From Candidatus Blautia excrementipullorum (GTDB lineage: Bacteria > Bacillota > Clostridia > Lachnospirales > Lachnospiraceae), in assembly GCA_019118645.1 (NCBI GenBank), contig DWYN01000173.1, positions 1 through 48,328 of the forward strand: a stretch of DNA of 48,328 nucleotides, in the 5' to 3' direction. The stretch's first letter is position 1. Each line of letters starts with the position of its first letter. A program made the translations under genes and the position numbers. Positions 18,696 through 27,983 of the stretch are shown piece by piece. The notes beneath the pieces were generated by a model. The model worked only from the letters and a program-made list of their open reading frames with translations, had not been told where the DNA came from and ran no database searches.

Positions 18696-19064
18696 CTAGT
18701 AAAAGCCGCCTGACGCGGAAGCGTCAAAAAAAGAGGAAGCGGTTGTGCCGGAGCTGCACCCGCAGCCGCCTGCAGAGGCGGAACCGCTAAGAGGCATCAC
18801 GCAGTTGGCAATTCCTGCGTCAAAGCCGCTCTGGTAGCCTGCTGAAAAACCGTCATTGAAGCCATTTCTGTAATCAGAATTTCCGCAGCGGCAGGAGTTG
18901 GAGTTTCCGCAGCAGGTATTGGAATTTCCACAGCAGGAATTAGAGTTTCCGCAGCAGGTATTGGAGTTTCCGCCGTCGTCGCAGCATACTGTACAGCAGC
19001 GGCAGCACCTTCTTCTGCATCCGGAATTGCATCCACAGTTATTACATCTTCTAAAACAACACAT
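18696..19064 (-). CDS. Cysteine-rich tandem-repeat protein
   Basis: A 122-residue protein with over twenty cysteines. Residues 1-30 are Cys/Arg-rich. Residues 35-60 are tandem seven-residue units of the form CCGNSNT/CCGNSNS (21-bp DNA repeats, about 18900-18975). Then comes a Gly/Phe/Asp region (YRNGFNDGFSAGYQSGFDAG) and a Gly/Ser/Ala tail. The ATG has AAGGAG nine bases upstream, so the gene is real. The composition recalls spore coat or crust proteins, or a metal-binding protein. No export signal is seen. Upstream on the minus strand is CATACCAT, close to a mother-cell sigma-E -10 box, but no firm -35 was found. Confidence 0.65.
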   Translation of the reverse strand: MCCFRRCNNCGCNSGCRRRCCRCCTVCCDDGGNSNTCCGNSNSCCGNSNTCCGNSNSCRCGNSDYRNGFNDGFSAGYQSGFDAGIANCVMPLSGSASAGGCGCSSGTTASSFFDASASGGFY

Positions 19065-19163
19065 ATTTAATATCTCCTTGATTAATTTCCATTTATAATA
19101 TATGGTATGTACAGAGGGACAATAGGTTCCTTGATTTTTGGAAATGCTTTAAGGAGGCTGTCC

Positions 19164-19676
19164 ATGGGATTTAAAATAATTTCAGGTGATATTACAAAGT
19201 GCTGCACAGATGCCATTGTCAATGCGGCCAACACCTCTCTGCTCGGCGGCGGCGGGGTAGATGGAGCCATTCACCGGGCGGCAGGGCCTGAACTCCTCGC
19301 CGAGTGCCGGACGCTTCACGGCTGCCGGACGGGTATGGCCAAAATCACAAAGGGCTACCGGCTTCCTGCCAGGTATGTCATTCACACTCCGGGCCCCGTC
19401 TGGAACGGGGGCTCCCACGGAGAGGAAGAGCTTCTGGCTTCCTGCTACAGAAGCAGTCTTAAACTGGCTGTATCCTACGGCCTTTCTTCCATAGCTTTTC
19501 CTTCCATCAGCACCGGGATCTACCGTTTTCCCGTCGACCGGGCCGCGCGGATTGCCGTCTCCGTCATTCTGGGCTTTCTCGGGGAAAACCCATCTCTCAG
19601 AGAGGTCTTTATGGTCTGCTTTGATGCGCATACCCGCCAGGCATATGAACAGGCCCTGTGTGAACTGGAAAATTAA
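19164..19676 (+). CDS. Macro domain protein (ADP-ribose/O-acetyl-ADP-ribose hydrolase)
   Basis: A 170-residue single macro domain of the MacroD/YmdB type. It starts [21 protein letters not shown], followed by [17 protein letters not shown] (ligand loop), [15 protein letters not shown] and [19 protein letters not shown], the second ADP-ribose loop. Such enzymes remove the acetyl group from O-acetyl-ADP-ribose or mono-ADP-ribose from proteins. The start is the ATG behind AAGGAGG. It sits 21 bp before a small gene, probably one operon. Confidence 0.93.
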   Translation: MGFKIISGDITKCCTDAIVNAANTSLLGGGGVDGAIHRAAGPELLAECRTLHGCRTGMAKITKGYRLPARYVIHTPGPVWNGGSHGEEELLASCYRSSLKLAVSYGLSSIAFPSISTGIYRFPVDRAARIAVSVILGFLGENPSLREVFMVCFDAHTRQAYEQALCELEN

Positions 19677-19697
19677 AATATCTAAGGAGAAAAATCT

Positions 19698-19940
19698 ATG
19701 TTTAATACGGAAGCTATCATATGCTCTGAAAACGGCGTCTGGACTGCCCGCGCCTGCTGTCCGACCGTTCAGAAAGCTGAATCTGTCCGTGCAGGCTTTA
19801 TAGGTCCTGTGCGCCAGATCAATATGTTCGCCGATCTCTATCGGGAGGGAAAAGATCTCGTGATAGAAGGGCCTGACAGAGAAACAGTAGAAAAAATAGC
19901 AGATATCTTAAATCATGCTGCCTGGGATCAGAAAGATTAA
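19698..19940 (+). CDS. Small protein cotranscribed with the macro domain gene
   Basis: An 80-residue protein with TAAGGAG before the ATG, 21 bp after the macro-domain gene. It contains an ARACCPTVQKAESV segment with a Cys pair and a C-terminal DRETVEKIADILNHA helix. I recognise no family. Coupling to an ADP-ribose hydrolase is the only functional hint. Confidence 0.6.
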   Translation: MFNTEAIICSENGVWTARACCPTVQKAESVRAGFIGPVRQINMFADLYREGKDLVIEGPDRETVEKIADILNHAAWDQKD

Positions 19941-19952
19941 CAGACGAGATTT

Positions 19953-19987
19953 AAAAAGGGGCTGGAAGATTTCTTCCGCCCCTTTCC
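19953..19987 (+). terminator. Terminator of the macro-domain operon
   Basis: A strong hairpin: AAAGGGG(CT)GGAAGA / TCTTCC(G)CCCCTTT with a 2-nt loop, right after the small gene. The T run is only three bases. Confidence 0.6.
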
Positions 19988-20186
19988 GGGAATTCTCCAG
20001 AAGTTTTGCGACAGCGGACTTGAGATGCGCACTTCCGGCCGTCCGGTTGTCTTCGGGTTTTCTTCCAATGGATAAACGGTATACAAATCTCAAAAAGAAC
20101 ATAGAAAAAAGAAAAATTGATTTAATTTGGAAAAGTTTTTATAAATTTCTTGCTTTTTTTGATATTAATGCTATAATAATAGACAT

Positions 20187-20260
20187 GGAAGCATAGCTCA
20201 GCCGGGATGAGCGTTCGCCTCACACGCGAGAGGTCATGGGTTCGAGCCCCATTGCTTCCA
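20187..20260 (+). tRNA. tRNA-Val (CAC), prophage integration site
   Basis: A complete 74-nt tRNA: acceptor GGAAGCA paired with TGCTTCC, D arm GCTC/GAGC, anticodon loop CTCACAC (CAC, valine), TTCGAGC T loop, discriminator A. The promoter TTGCTT-16-TATAAT lies just upstream (about 20151-20178). Phage genes begin directly downstream and run to the window edge, so its 3' end is the probable attachment site. Confidence 0.93.
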
Positions 20261-20385
20261 TTTTTTTGCGCCCTTTTATTGGCAGGTAAAATGGGAGTTT
20301 TGCTTGTAAATACAAGGGGATTGCTCATTTCTGGTGATTAATTCATATTATGCTGTGATACTAAAATATCATGGCGTAATCATAT

Positions 20386-20467
20386 AAATATCACACGAAA
20401 TATCACACGATTTTCTTTATTTTTCCTGGTATTTTCCGGGTTTTTAGGAGAAAAATATCACACGAAA
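20386..20467. repeat. Three copies of AATATCACACGA near the prophage end
   Basis: The 12-mer AATATCACACGA occurs at about 20387-20398, 20399-20410 and 20454-20465, the first two in direct tandem, all in the same orientation, about 130-200 bp from the tRNA. Spaced short direct repeats at a prophage end are the usual form of integrase arm-binding sites. 20261-20516 contains no gene. Confidence 0.5.
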
Positions 20468-20489
20468 CTTTCCGAAGATGATACAATCC

Positions 20490-20509
20490 GGGCGGCCCGA
20501 TGGCCGCCC
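20490..20509 (-). terminator. Hairpin ending the leftward late operon
   Basis: Perfect 8-bp GC stem (GGGCGGCC / GGCCGCCC, 4-nt loop), 8 bp past the stop of the giant ejection gene. No T run follows in the leftward direction; a T-rich stretch is on the plus side. Confidence 0.5.
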
Positions 20510-20516
20510 TCTTTCT

Positions 20517-23500
20517 TTACTCTTCTTCTTCCTCTTCCCAGTTTCTGAAATCCTCGTTGGTGTAAAGAGCTTTTCCTTTCACTCGAATTTTTTTCAGATT
20601 CCTTTTTATTTCCTCTTTTTCTTTTGAACTGCCGTTCCGGTAGTCTTTTTTATATTTTCGTGTGATCGAGCTTTTAATGCTGCTTCTAATAGTGGATTCT
20701 TTTACATGCGCCCTGGTCTTTTCCATAAAAATTTTGTCAGCTATTTCATTAGCCTGCTTATAATCCCCCGCTTCCATGGCTCCTATCACATCGCTGCTTT
20801 CGTACATATATGCCGGCTCGTTATCTTCTTTATTTTCTTTCTCATCTTCCTCCTCAATCTCTTCCCCCTCTTTTTTTATTTTATTGATGGCAGAGTTAAT
20901 GGATGATAATACCTGTTTTCTTGTAACTCCCTCTTTTTCTACTTCCTCAACAATTCTTTCATATGTTTCAAAGTCCCCGTTTATTTTTGCTTCTGCTGCC
21001 TCTACAATCTCATCCGAATCTTTTAAAGCCGTTTTTATGGATCGATCTATTTTTTCCTCATCGATTCCAGCCTTCTTCAGATCATCTATAATTCTGTCCC
21101 CTTTTGTTTTATTTCCCTTCAGGTACTCTGATACAGCTCCTGTGACAAAGGCTGTTGTATTCTCCTCATTCTTTATGTCAAGGCCCACTGTGCCTAATCC
21201 GGTTTCGTTTCCAAAAGCCTGCATCCCCTGATTGATTATTGCCGACGCATCTCTCTTTAAATTATAGAGTGGGACTCCTGTTAATGAGCTCGCTGTTCGT
21301 AAAATCTTGTCTGTGATTCCTAACGCATTCAGCTTTGATTCCCCGGTTGCTGCTTTTTCCAATTCTTTGGTTAAGTTGTAAATATCCTCCACTGCCTGAA
21401 CATCCGTTCTTTTTACCTCGTATCCGGAAAAGATACTTACCACGTCCCTGAGATAAGGAATCATATTCAATGGATTCAGGTTGTCAGAAAGGTTTCCTAA
21501 GACCGCGTTTACATAGCGCTCCTGATAAGGTTCTTTCTCCTTGTCTCTCAGTGCATCCACTACAGCCGCTGCCATCGCCGTCGCCACTGCCGTCTGCACA
21601 TATACCATTAAGACTTTTCCGGCCTTTTTTCTCGCTTCCTTGCTTTTGGGATTTTGGTTCAGATCGTACATTGCACGATAAAGCATATTGTAGGTCTGAG
21701 TCGGCTCTCCCATAAAGGCTGTGGCCATTTGTTTAAAAATGGTTTTCTCCCTCATAATCTGGCTTCTGTTCAGCACAGAATCTACTACCTGGGTCTTATC
21801 AATGATTTCCGTCATTCGTTCTCCAACCCTCTTGTAATATTCTTCTGTTCCTGCTTTTAATTCCGGCATTTTTTCATCAGTTTCTGCTTTGGCCGCCTCC
21901 CAGATTCTTTTCCACGTCGCTTCATCTCCCTTAGAAGCAAGCATCATGGAAGTTTCGATCAACCGCTCTCTTACCGTATCTGAACCAGTCAAAATGTTTC
22001 TAAGGGTCCTTCCCGTATGTACATCGAAAAATCCCCAATCTTTCCATTGGGCAATCGGCGCGTACTTCTTAATCATATCCCATGAGTCAGTACGGACTTT
22101 CAATCCTTTTATCAGATATTTCGGATCGATTTCTGCCGCTGCTCTTATATAGGCTGTCGGCTGCTGAATTGCCGTCCTTAAATTCGCTCCAACCGCCGCG
22201 CTCTTCATGGCTCTGGTCAGTTCTTTTGTGGTAGCCGTTTCCGAATTGCCCCCGCTGTTTATATCCAGCATCAGATTTTCAATATACCTGAGTGCTCCTT
22301 TTCCCAGCCTTCGATCCAGCATTTCTTTTATGTTTCCTGTTCCCGGCACATTATAGTTGTACCATTTCTGCAGATCGGAAAGCGGGAGCATATACGCATT
22401 GTAAACGGCCATCTTGGCAGTTCGATCCGAGAACACTTCAAAAATGTCCTCCACGTCGATTGGTTTATATGCGCCTTTTTGTGTTGACTTTGTAAAACCT
22501 AAATTTTTCAATGTCTGCGGCCGGCCCAGCGCATCTGTAGTGGTTGCGATCTGGTGCTTGTCCACAGAAATCGGAAAATAATCCCTTGCATTATACTTTT
22601 TGTAGCCGTAAAGTGTCATTGAGATCTCATTGCCCCAATCTGTTGTGACCGTCTGGAAGAAATTTGCAATCCCATCCGCTACGGCTTTTTCCTGTTCAGA
22701 CAGGGTATCGGTGATTTTTTTAACCATAGCTCTTGATAAAGGAATCGGATCCGGCGTCTTTCCTTTATAGGTTCCGACTCTTCCTTTTACGTCTCTATCC
22801 AGAAGCCTGATGCCTCTTTTTCTTTCTGCTTCCCCTTTTTCGTTATAAATGTGCAACTGCGCCTGTCTTCTCTTGTTCAGCTCATATAAAGACATGATTT
22901 CGGCGGTTGTCATCGAGAATTCTTTCCCTCCGAATTCAAATTCATGCAGTTTTGCTTTTTCTCCGCTCCACTCTTTATATTGCTGAGGGCTTACGCCATG
23001 CTCCTTTAAGAGATTTTTAAACATCGTCTCTGCCTGTCTTAAATTAACTGTTTCTTTATCTCTTCCGGATTTCAACTCCTGGTAAAGGCTCATTCCCTGC
23101 TCTCCCAGCTGCCAGAAAAAACTTAACGAATTCAGCATATCCTCTGTAAAAAGTCTCTGAAGATGCCCTATTCTTCCGGTATACTCTTTTCTCTCTTTTT
23201 TCTGTGCCTTTACCATATCTTCCGCCAGCTTTGTGACCGTTTCATAGCGCTCATTGGCATGCATCGTATTAATGCCTACAATCAGCTTCTTGATAGCAGT
23301 AACCGTTTCTTCCACCCGTTTCAGTTCTGCTTTGCTAAGATTTTCCAGCTTATCAATATTTTCTACGGTCTTTGTTAATTCTTCCATCTTGGCAGCCAGA
23401 TCCGGATCTATTTCCAAGTAATTGCCGTCCTGATCCTTGCTTTCGTTATTGATAATCCTTTCAAAGGCCGTTCTTGCTTCCAGCCACGCCTGCGTCCTCT

Positions 23501-26500
23501 TCGTGGGCTCTCCTTCATTGTTCAGACGGTTGGAAGAAAAGTCAATCATGGAGAGAAAGTTGGCCATCGGGACTTTCAGTTCTTCCGGAATATGCTTCTT
23601 ATCATTTGGTTCAAGCATCCACCTTCTTAATTCAGTGACAGTCTTAATGATCCTTTGCTTAGATTTTGAAGATTCAAGCCGATCGTTTCTCTCTCTAAGT
23701 ACCTCTTTATGATGTTCCATCAAATCTCTCAGCTTTTCGTTCTTCCGTTCGGTTAATTCCTCTATCCTTTTTTTGTAATAAGCCTTCTGTTCTGCAGATG
23801 CTTTTTCGTATTTTTCTTTTAACTCCCGAATCGTCTGTTCCCTTTTCAAAGTGTCCTGCTGCCTTTGTGCCTCATACCTGGCTTTCAGATTTTCCTTAAA
23901 GCGGTTCATCTGTTCCTGGTATTTCCGAACTGTTTCGTCGGCCTGGGCCTGAATCTTATCCGCCAGTGTGCGCGGCATATTCCTGGTATCGAAATAGCTT
24001 TCAAAAATCTCCTGTCCCAGAATAAACGATAACTCATCTATATCTGCTTCATACGGATTTTGAATCTGAGGTTTCAGGCTGTCTACAACTTCCGCAATCT
24101 GGAGAGCCTGATCTGCCGGATGCGTAATGTTCTCCGGGAATAAATCGGGGTATTTTCCAGACCACTCCTGATAAACGGTATCAATATCCGTTCCATTATT
24201 GGAAAAACGGATTTTCCCGAAATATTTTTTTCTAAACGCTTCATATCCCCCTTCTATATCCAGTTCAGAGCGGTCTGTTTCCGGAATCTTTATTGTCGTG
24301 CTGCGTATCGTCTGGAGGATATCCCTGTAGGCATTCGCCAGTTCTACGTCTTTTACTTCCGCTTTATTTAAGACAGCTCTGGCAATCGCTGTAGCCGTTT
24401 TGGTAACCTCTGCTCCGTCCACCTGCTCGCTGTCATGGATATAAGCGTATAATTTTGACAGGTTTTCTTCCAGGATTTCCTTTGAATACGTTGAATTGTA
24501 CTCTTTTAGCAGCTTTCCGGAAATTCTCCGAATATCTTCGTTTCGTGGTAAATAATCTCTGGAAAGAGTAAGCTGTTTGGCCAGAGATTCATTTATCTGT
24601 TTTAATTCCGCATTTTCTTTTACCAGAGCTTCAATATCCACATTTTCGTCCACATTTTTAAGCTGGTAGCGGAACTGACCCAGTTCTGAAATGTACGGTT
24701 TTTTCCCGCGTTCAATATAGTTATCAATATCCGTAAGAATCTTCGATGCAGAAGTCCTTTTAGGATATTTAAAATTTTCTACCGCTTCTCCCCGTTCATT
24801 TGAAAAATCAATATAGATTTCGCCGTCAAAATGATTGATGAAAGTCCTCAAACTGCTTTTTTGCTTTTCGTTCGGTTTATGAATTAAATTAATTCCTCCG
24901 CTTTCCGGATTCAAACGGATATTTCCTTCCTTCATAAACTCTATCATCGCGTCCGTTCCGCTTTCCATTTCTTTTCCATTCTCTTCATAGATATCTTGTA
25001 TATCCCGATGGTCCATCCCTCTATGCCTTGGATTTCCACTATCCTGTTTTCCGGAAAAATCGAGAAATTTCCCGTCCACTGTGAGATATCCGGCCGCCTC
25101 TATGTATCGAGTAGTTCCCAGCGTCTTTAAAGCATTTTTATACATCGTTTCCCTGGGTAATTCTTTTTTTGACAATTCTTTTTTCTGGCTTCCTTCCCCA
25201 AGTAATACCTCATAAGTTATGTCATTTCTCTCATCGCCAAAATCATATTTTCCAAGGATTTCGACCATAATATTCACCGAATCTTTCAGCTGCTGGACGT
25301 TCTTATAATTTGTAAATCCCGCCGCCTTGAATCCTTTCAGCATCCCCTGCCACTGTTTCTGTTTAATTTTGGACGGTTCTGTAAATACCACTTTCTCACC
25401 GTCCAAATAATATCCGTTATCTGCCTCCTCTATCTTTTTCTGATATCTGACTTCACTTTCCGTTTCCAGTCCAGATTTATACGTCTCCCCAGCCTTTTCC
25501 AGTCCACTAATCCAAAACTCCCGCGCATCTTCGTAAAATCTCATCTGTTCTCTCAGCTGCTTCGCCACTTTCCTTGTGCTTTCCTTGTTAATCAGGGACT
25601 TGATGGAGTCTATCATATCAGACAGAAAATCAATCACCTTTTGTGCGATGGTCTTGTCTTTCCGAACTACTTTCTCAATGAATGCCTCGTCATTTAAAAA
25701 CTCTCCGGTTGCATCTGCAACAATTTCCTCTATGAGCTGTTCGCGGGAAAGATTCTGGCCTTCGTAAGCTCTGGCATACCGCTCAATGGTTGCTTCCAGA
25801 TCTTCGGAATGAGATTCTGCCAGTGCCCATACAGCTATGTCCTTATAAACAGAGTATTCCTGCGGAGCGTACTCTTTAATGAAATGAGTCAGCTCATGGG
25901 AAGTGGTCTGAAGGAAATTGTCGCTCTTTGCAGAGATCCGGATCTGGCCAGAACCATAGGAACCCTCCGCATCTCCCATTTCATCTTCCAATACGAAGGT
26001 TAATCCCGTCTTCGTCCCCAGAGCCTCTGTAAGCCCTATCTGGCCCTTCGTTGCTGCCGATGAATGATTTACCATCCCTCCTGTTTTCGGCTGTCCCTGA
26101 GTATACTGAGGCCTCACATTCAGGGATAATCTTCGATCCATCGTTCCTGCATTCAGCGCAGCTTCCTGCTGTGCCCGATTCAATACAGCAGTGTATGCTC
26201 CCCCATCTTTAAATCCATCCGCTTCGATTCCATATCTTCCCATGTCATAGTAGCGGTTAAATGCACGGATATAATCCGGAAGCTCTACACTCGGATCATA
26301 GTTTTCTGCCGCCGCCCTCTTTCCATTCTCCTCCAGACCTGAGAACATTTCCTCCAGTTCCGCGTCTTCGCCTGTCTTTTGGGTTACATACTCCTCTGCT
26401 GCCCGTTCAATCATCGTTTGCTTTTCTGCCGCCGGATCTGTTCTTTCCTGATTTTCCAGTCCCTCCTCTTCCATTTTTTGCACTGTATTCTCCTGCCCGG

Positions 26501-27983
26501 GCAGACTCTCTCTGTCCTGAACCTTTGTTCCGGTTTCCGCTTCCTTTGTGATCGGTTCTGTCCGGTCTGCAAATCGCATGCCGGCCGCCTGCATCCCGGC
26601 TCCCATCACCCCGCCGGAAAGCGCCCCGCCGGCGGCGGACAGAAGGACATTTCCCGCCATGTCTGCCGCTGCCAAAAGACGGGCCTGCGATTCATTCTGC
26701 CCCTGTTCTCTGTAATACTGGTAGGCCTGGCTGTAGTTGGATTTTTCTCCCATAATCAGTCTGTCTGTCAATGTGTTGGAAATCTCTGTTGCCGCTTCCT
26801 CAGATCCTTCTATCAGCCCCTGCTTCGCCAGATTTTTGGCAAAATTTTTAACCCCTTTTCCAGGAGTCTGTCTTAAAGCATTCAGGTTACCAAGACTTAT
26901 TTTTTCAAACAGCCCTTCCGCTGTTCCCTGGGCTGCTCCCTGCAGTAACGCCTGTCTCTGTGTTCCTCCCCGTTCTCTGGCATCCAGATAGCCGGATGAA
27001 GCGGCAGAAAGGCCTGCGCTGAGGCCTCCCACACCGACGCCGAGCGGAATCCTTGCCAGGCTTTGTGCCATGGAAAGTCCTGTATCTGCGAGAAAATCCT
27101 TCACCGGCCCCCTTCCCAGTGCATCCTTTATTCCCTCCCTAAGCTCCTGTTCTCCCGTTACCGGCGAAAATACTGGATGATTGATATTCAGTTCATTCCC
27201 TGTCGCTTCTGCTGCCAAGGCGGCCACATACGGCTCATAAGAAGCAATCGGGGCTATCGCGTCTATTGCGGTTCCTAAGACCAGATGTTCTTTTGCCAGT
27301 TTCCTTGTTTTTTCTCTTTCATCCCGCATCCATTCTTCGTCCAGGCGTTCCCGGATAGAATCAAAATAGTCTGTAGCTGCACGGCTTCCATACTTTCCGA
27401 GGATATAATTGTAATAATCTTTTTCCTGGTCCGTCATTTTTTCCAGAGACTGGAGTCCTGCCTTGTCGAAAACATTCCTTGCAATGGACTGTGCTTTCCC
27501 TCTCCACCCTCCATCTGTTTCGCCCATCAAAATATTTTTCTCACCTTTTTCCCGATATTTTTCATAGTCCGGATCCTCGGCTGGTGAAATTGATCTGCTT
27601 TCTTTCCCGCTTCCTATGAAGACTCTTTCTCTCTGCCCGGAAGTTTCTTTTTTCTTCCAGTCCATGTATTCATTAACCATTTTCCTGCCCGGTGAAATAT
27701 CAGGCTGGGTTTTCCAGGCGTTAATTCTGCCGGTTTCTCTTCTCGAACGGTTGAGATATTCTTCAAACAGCCTTTTTCCATTTTCTAACCGATCATTTTT
27801 GTACTGAAGCGTACTCTTTTTATAATCAGGTGCTTCCCATCTCTCCTGCCCCGACGTTTTTACAATACTCGCTCCCGTTGTCTTTGTATCATTGGTTTCC
27901 TTTTTGTTTTCAAACAGCTGCGGCAAATATTCCCTCGCCGCTTTCTCCCCCTGCTTCTTCCGATCTATTTTATACCTTTCCAT
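20517..27983 (-). CDS. Giant virion (ejection) protein with zinc-protease motif
   Basis: 2,488 residues, the last gene of the late operon. Layout: charged N-terminus; an Ala/Gly-rich, partly hydrophobic region at about 290-460 that could insert in membranes; a zincin motif SHELTHF (His696, Glu697, His700); a region around 960-1080 like domains of large polyvalent phage/mobile-element proteins (VDGKFLDFSGK, RGMDHRDIQDIYEE); a long coiled coil at about 1330-1480; and helical C-terminal parts with a hydrophobic stretch (VYVQTAVATAMAAAVVDAL). The size, coiled coils and last position fit a protein packaged in the head and injected with the DNA, as P22 gp16/gp20 or T7 gp16. The ATG follows GGAGG and overlaps the upstream gene by 19 bp. 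Function inferred. Confidence 0.75.
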   Translation of the reverse strand: MERYKIDRKKQGEKAAREYLPQLFENKKETNDTKTTGASIVKTSGQERWEAPDYKKSTLQYKNDRLENGKRLFEEYLNRSRRETGRINAWKTQPDISPGRKMVNEYMDWKKKETSGQRERVFIGSGKESRSISPAEDPDYEKYREKGEKNILMGETDGGWRGKAQSIARNVFDKAGLQSLEKMTDQEKDYYNYILGKYGSRAATDYFDSIRERLDEEWMRDEREKTRKLAKEHLVLGTAIDAIAPIASYEPYVAALAAEATGNELNINHPVFSPVTGEQELREGIKDALGRGPVKDFLADTGLSMAQSLARIPLGVGVGGLSAGLSAASSGYLDARERGGTQRQALLQGAAQGTAEGLFEKISLGNLNALRQTPGKGVKNFAKNLAKQGLIEGSEEAATEISNTLTDRLIMGEKSNYSQAYQYYREQGQNESQARLLAAADMAGNVLLSAAGGALSGGVMGAGMQAAGMRFADRTEPITKEAETGTKVQDRESLPGQENTVQKMEEEGLENQERTDPAAEKQTMIERAAEEYVTQKTGEDAELEEMFSGLEENGKRAAAENYDPSVELPDYIRAFNRYYDMGRYGIEADGFKDGGAYTAVLNRAQQEAALNAGTMDRRLSLNVRPQYTQGQPKTGGMVNHSSAATKGQIGLTEALGTKTGLTFVLEDEMGDAEGSYGSGQIRISAKSDNFLQTTSHELTHFIKEYAPQEYSVYKDIAVWALAESHSEDLEATIERYARAYEGQNLSREQLIEEIVADATGEFLNDEAFIEKVVRKDKTIAQKVIDFLSDMIDSIKSLINKESTRKVAKQLREQMRFYEDAREFWISGLEKAGETYKSGLETESEVRYQKKIEEADNGYYLDGEKVVFTEPSKIKQKQWQGMLKGFKAAGFTNYKNVQQLKDSVNIMVEILGKYDFGDERNDITYEVLLGEGSQKKELSKKELPRETMYKNALKTLGTTRYIEAAGYLTVDGKFLDFSGKQDSGNPRHRGMDHRDIQDIYEENGKEMESGTDAMIEFMKEGNIRLNPESGGINLIHKPNEKQKSSLRTFINHFDGEIYIDFSNERGEAVENFKYPKRTSASKILTDIDNYIERGKKPYISELGQFRYQLKNVDENVDIEALVKENAELKQINESLAKQLTLSRDYLPRNEDIRRISGKLLKEYNSTYSKEILEENLSKLYAYIHDSEQVDGAEVTKTATAIARAVLNKAEVKDVELANAYRDILQTIRSTTIKIPETDRSELDIEGGYEAFRKKYFGKIRFSNNGTDIDTVYQEWSGKYPDLFPENITHPADQALQIAEVVDSLKPQIQNPYEADIDELSFILGQEIFESYFDTRNMPRTLADKIQAQADETVRKYQEQMNRFKENLKARYEAQRQQDTLKREQTIRELKEKYEKASAEQKAYYKKRIEELTERKNEKLRDLMEHHKEVLRERNDRLESSKSKQRIIKTVTELRRWMLEPNDKKHIPEELKVPMANFLSMIDFSSNRLNNEGEPTKRTQAWLEARTAFERIINNESKDQDGNYLEIDPDLAAKMEELTKTVENIDKLENLSKAELKRVEETVTAIKKLIVGINTMHANERYETVTKLAEDMVKAQKKERKEYTGRIGHLQRLFTEDMLNSLSFFWQLGEQGMSLYQELKSGRDKETVNLRQAETMFKNLLKEHGVSPQQYKEWSGEKAKLHEFEFGGKEFSMTTAEIMSLYELNKRRQAQLHIYNEKGEAERKRGIRLLDRDVKGRVGTYKGKTPDPIPLSRAMVKKITDTLSEQEKAVADGIANFFQTVTTDWGNEISMTLYGYKKYNARDYFPISVDKHQIATTTDALGRPQTLKNLGFTKSTQKGAYKPIDVEDIFEVFSDRTAKMAVYNAYMLPLSDLQKWYNYNVPGTGNIKEMLDRRLGKGALRYIENLMLDINSGGNSETATTKELTRAMKSAAVGANLRTAIQQPTAYIRAAAEIDPKYLIKGLKVRTDSWDMIKKYAPIAQWKDWGFFDVHTGRTLRNILTGSDTVRERLIETSMMLASKGDEATWKRIWEAAKAETDEKMPELKAGTEEYYKRVGERMTEIIDKTQVVDSVLNRSQIMREKTIFKQMATAFMGEPTQTYNMLYRAMYDLNQNPKSKEARKKAGKVLMVYVQTAVATAMAAAVVDALRDKEKEPYQERYVNAVLGNLSDNLNPLNMIPYLRDVVSIFSGYEVKRTDVQAVEDIYNLTKELEKAATGESKLNALGITDKILRTASSLTGVPLYNLKRDASAIINQGMQAFGNETGLGTVGLDIKNEENTTAFVTGAVSEYLKGNKTKGDRIIDDLKKAGIDEEKIDRSIKTALKDSDEIVEAAEAKINGDFETYERIVEEVEKEGVTRKQVLSSINSAINKIKKEGEEIEEEDEKENKEDNEPAYMYESSDVIGAMEAGDYKQANEIADKIFMEKTRAHVKESTIRSSIKSSITRKYKKDYRNGSSKEKEEIKRNLKKIRVKGKALYTNEDFRNWEEEEEE

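Noticed and set aside
18900-18975. CRISPR array
   Set aside because: The 21-bp repeats are in frame, code for CCGNSN units and have no spacers.
20122-20328. A 68-codon minus-strand frame across tRNA-Val
   Set aside because: It is the antisense translation of a tRNA (the well-known spurious ARTHDL-type protein). It has no ribosome site.
26379-26876. A 165-codon plus-strand frame within the giant phage gene
   Set aside because: No ribosome site, Cys/Leu/Phe-rich mirror of the coding strand.
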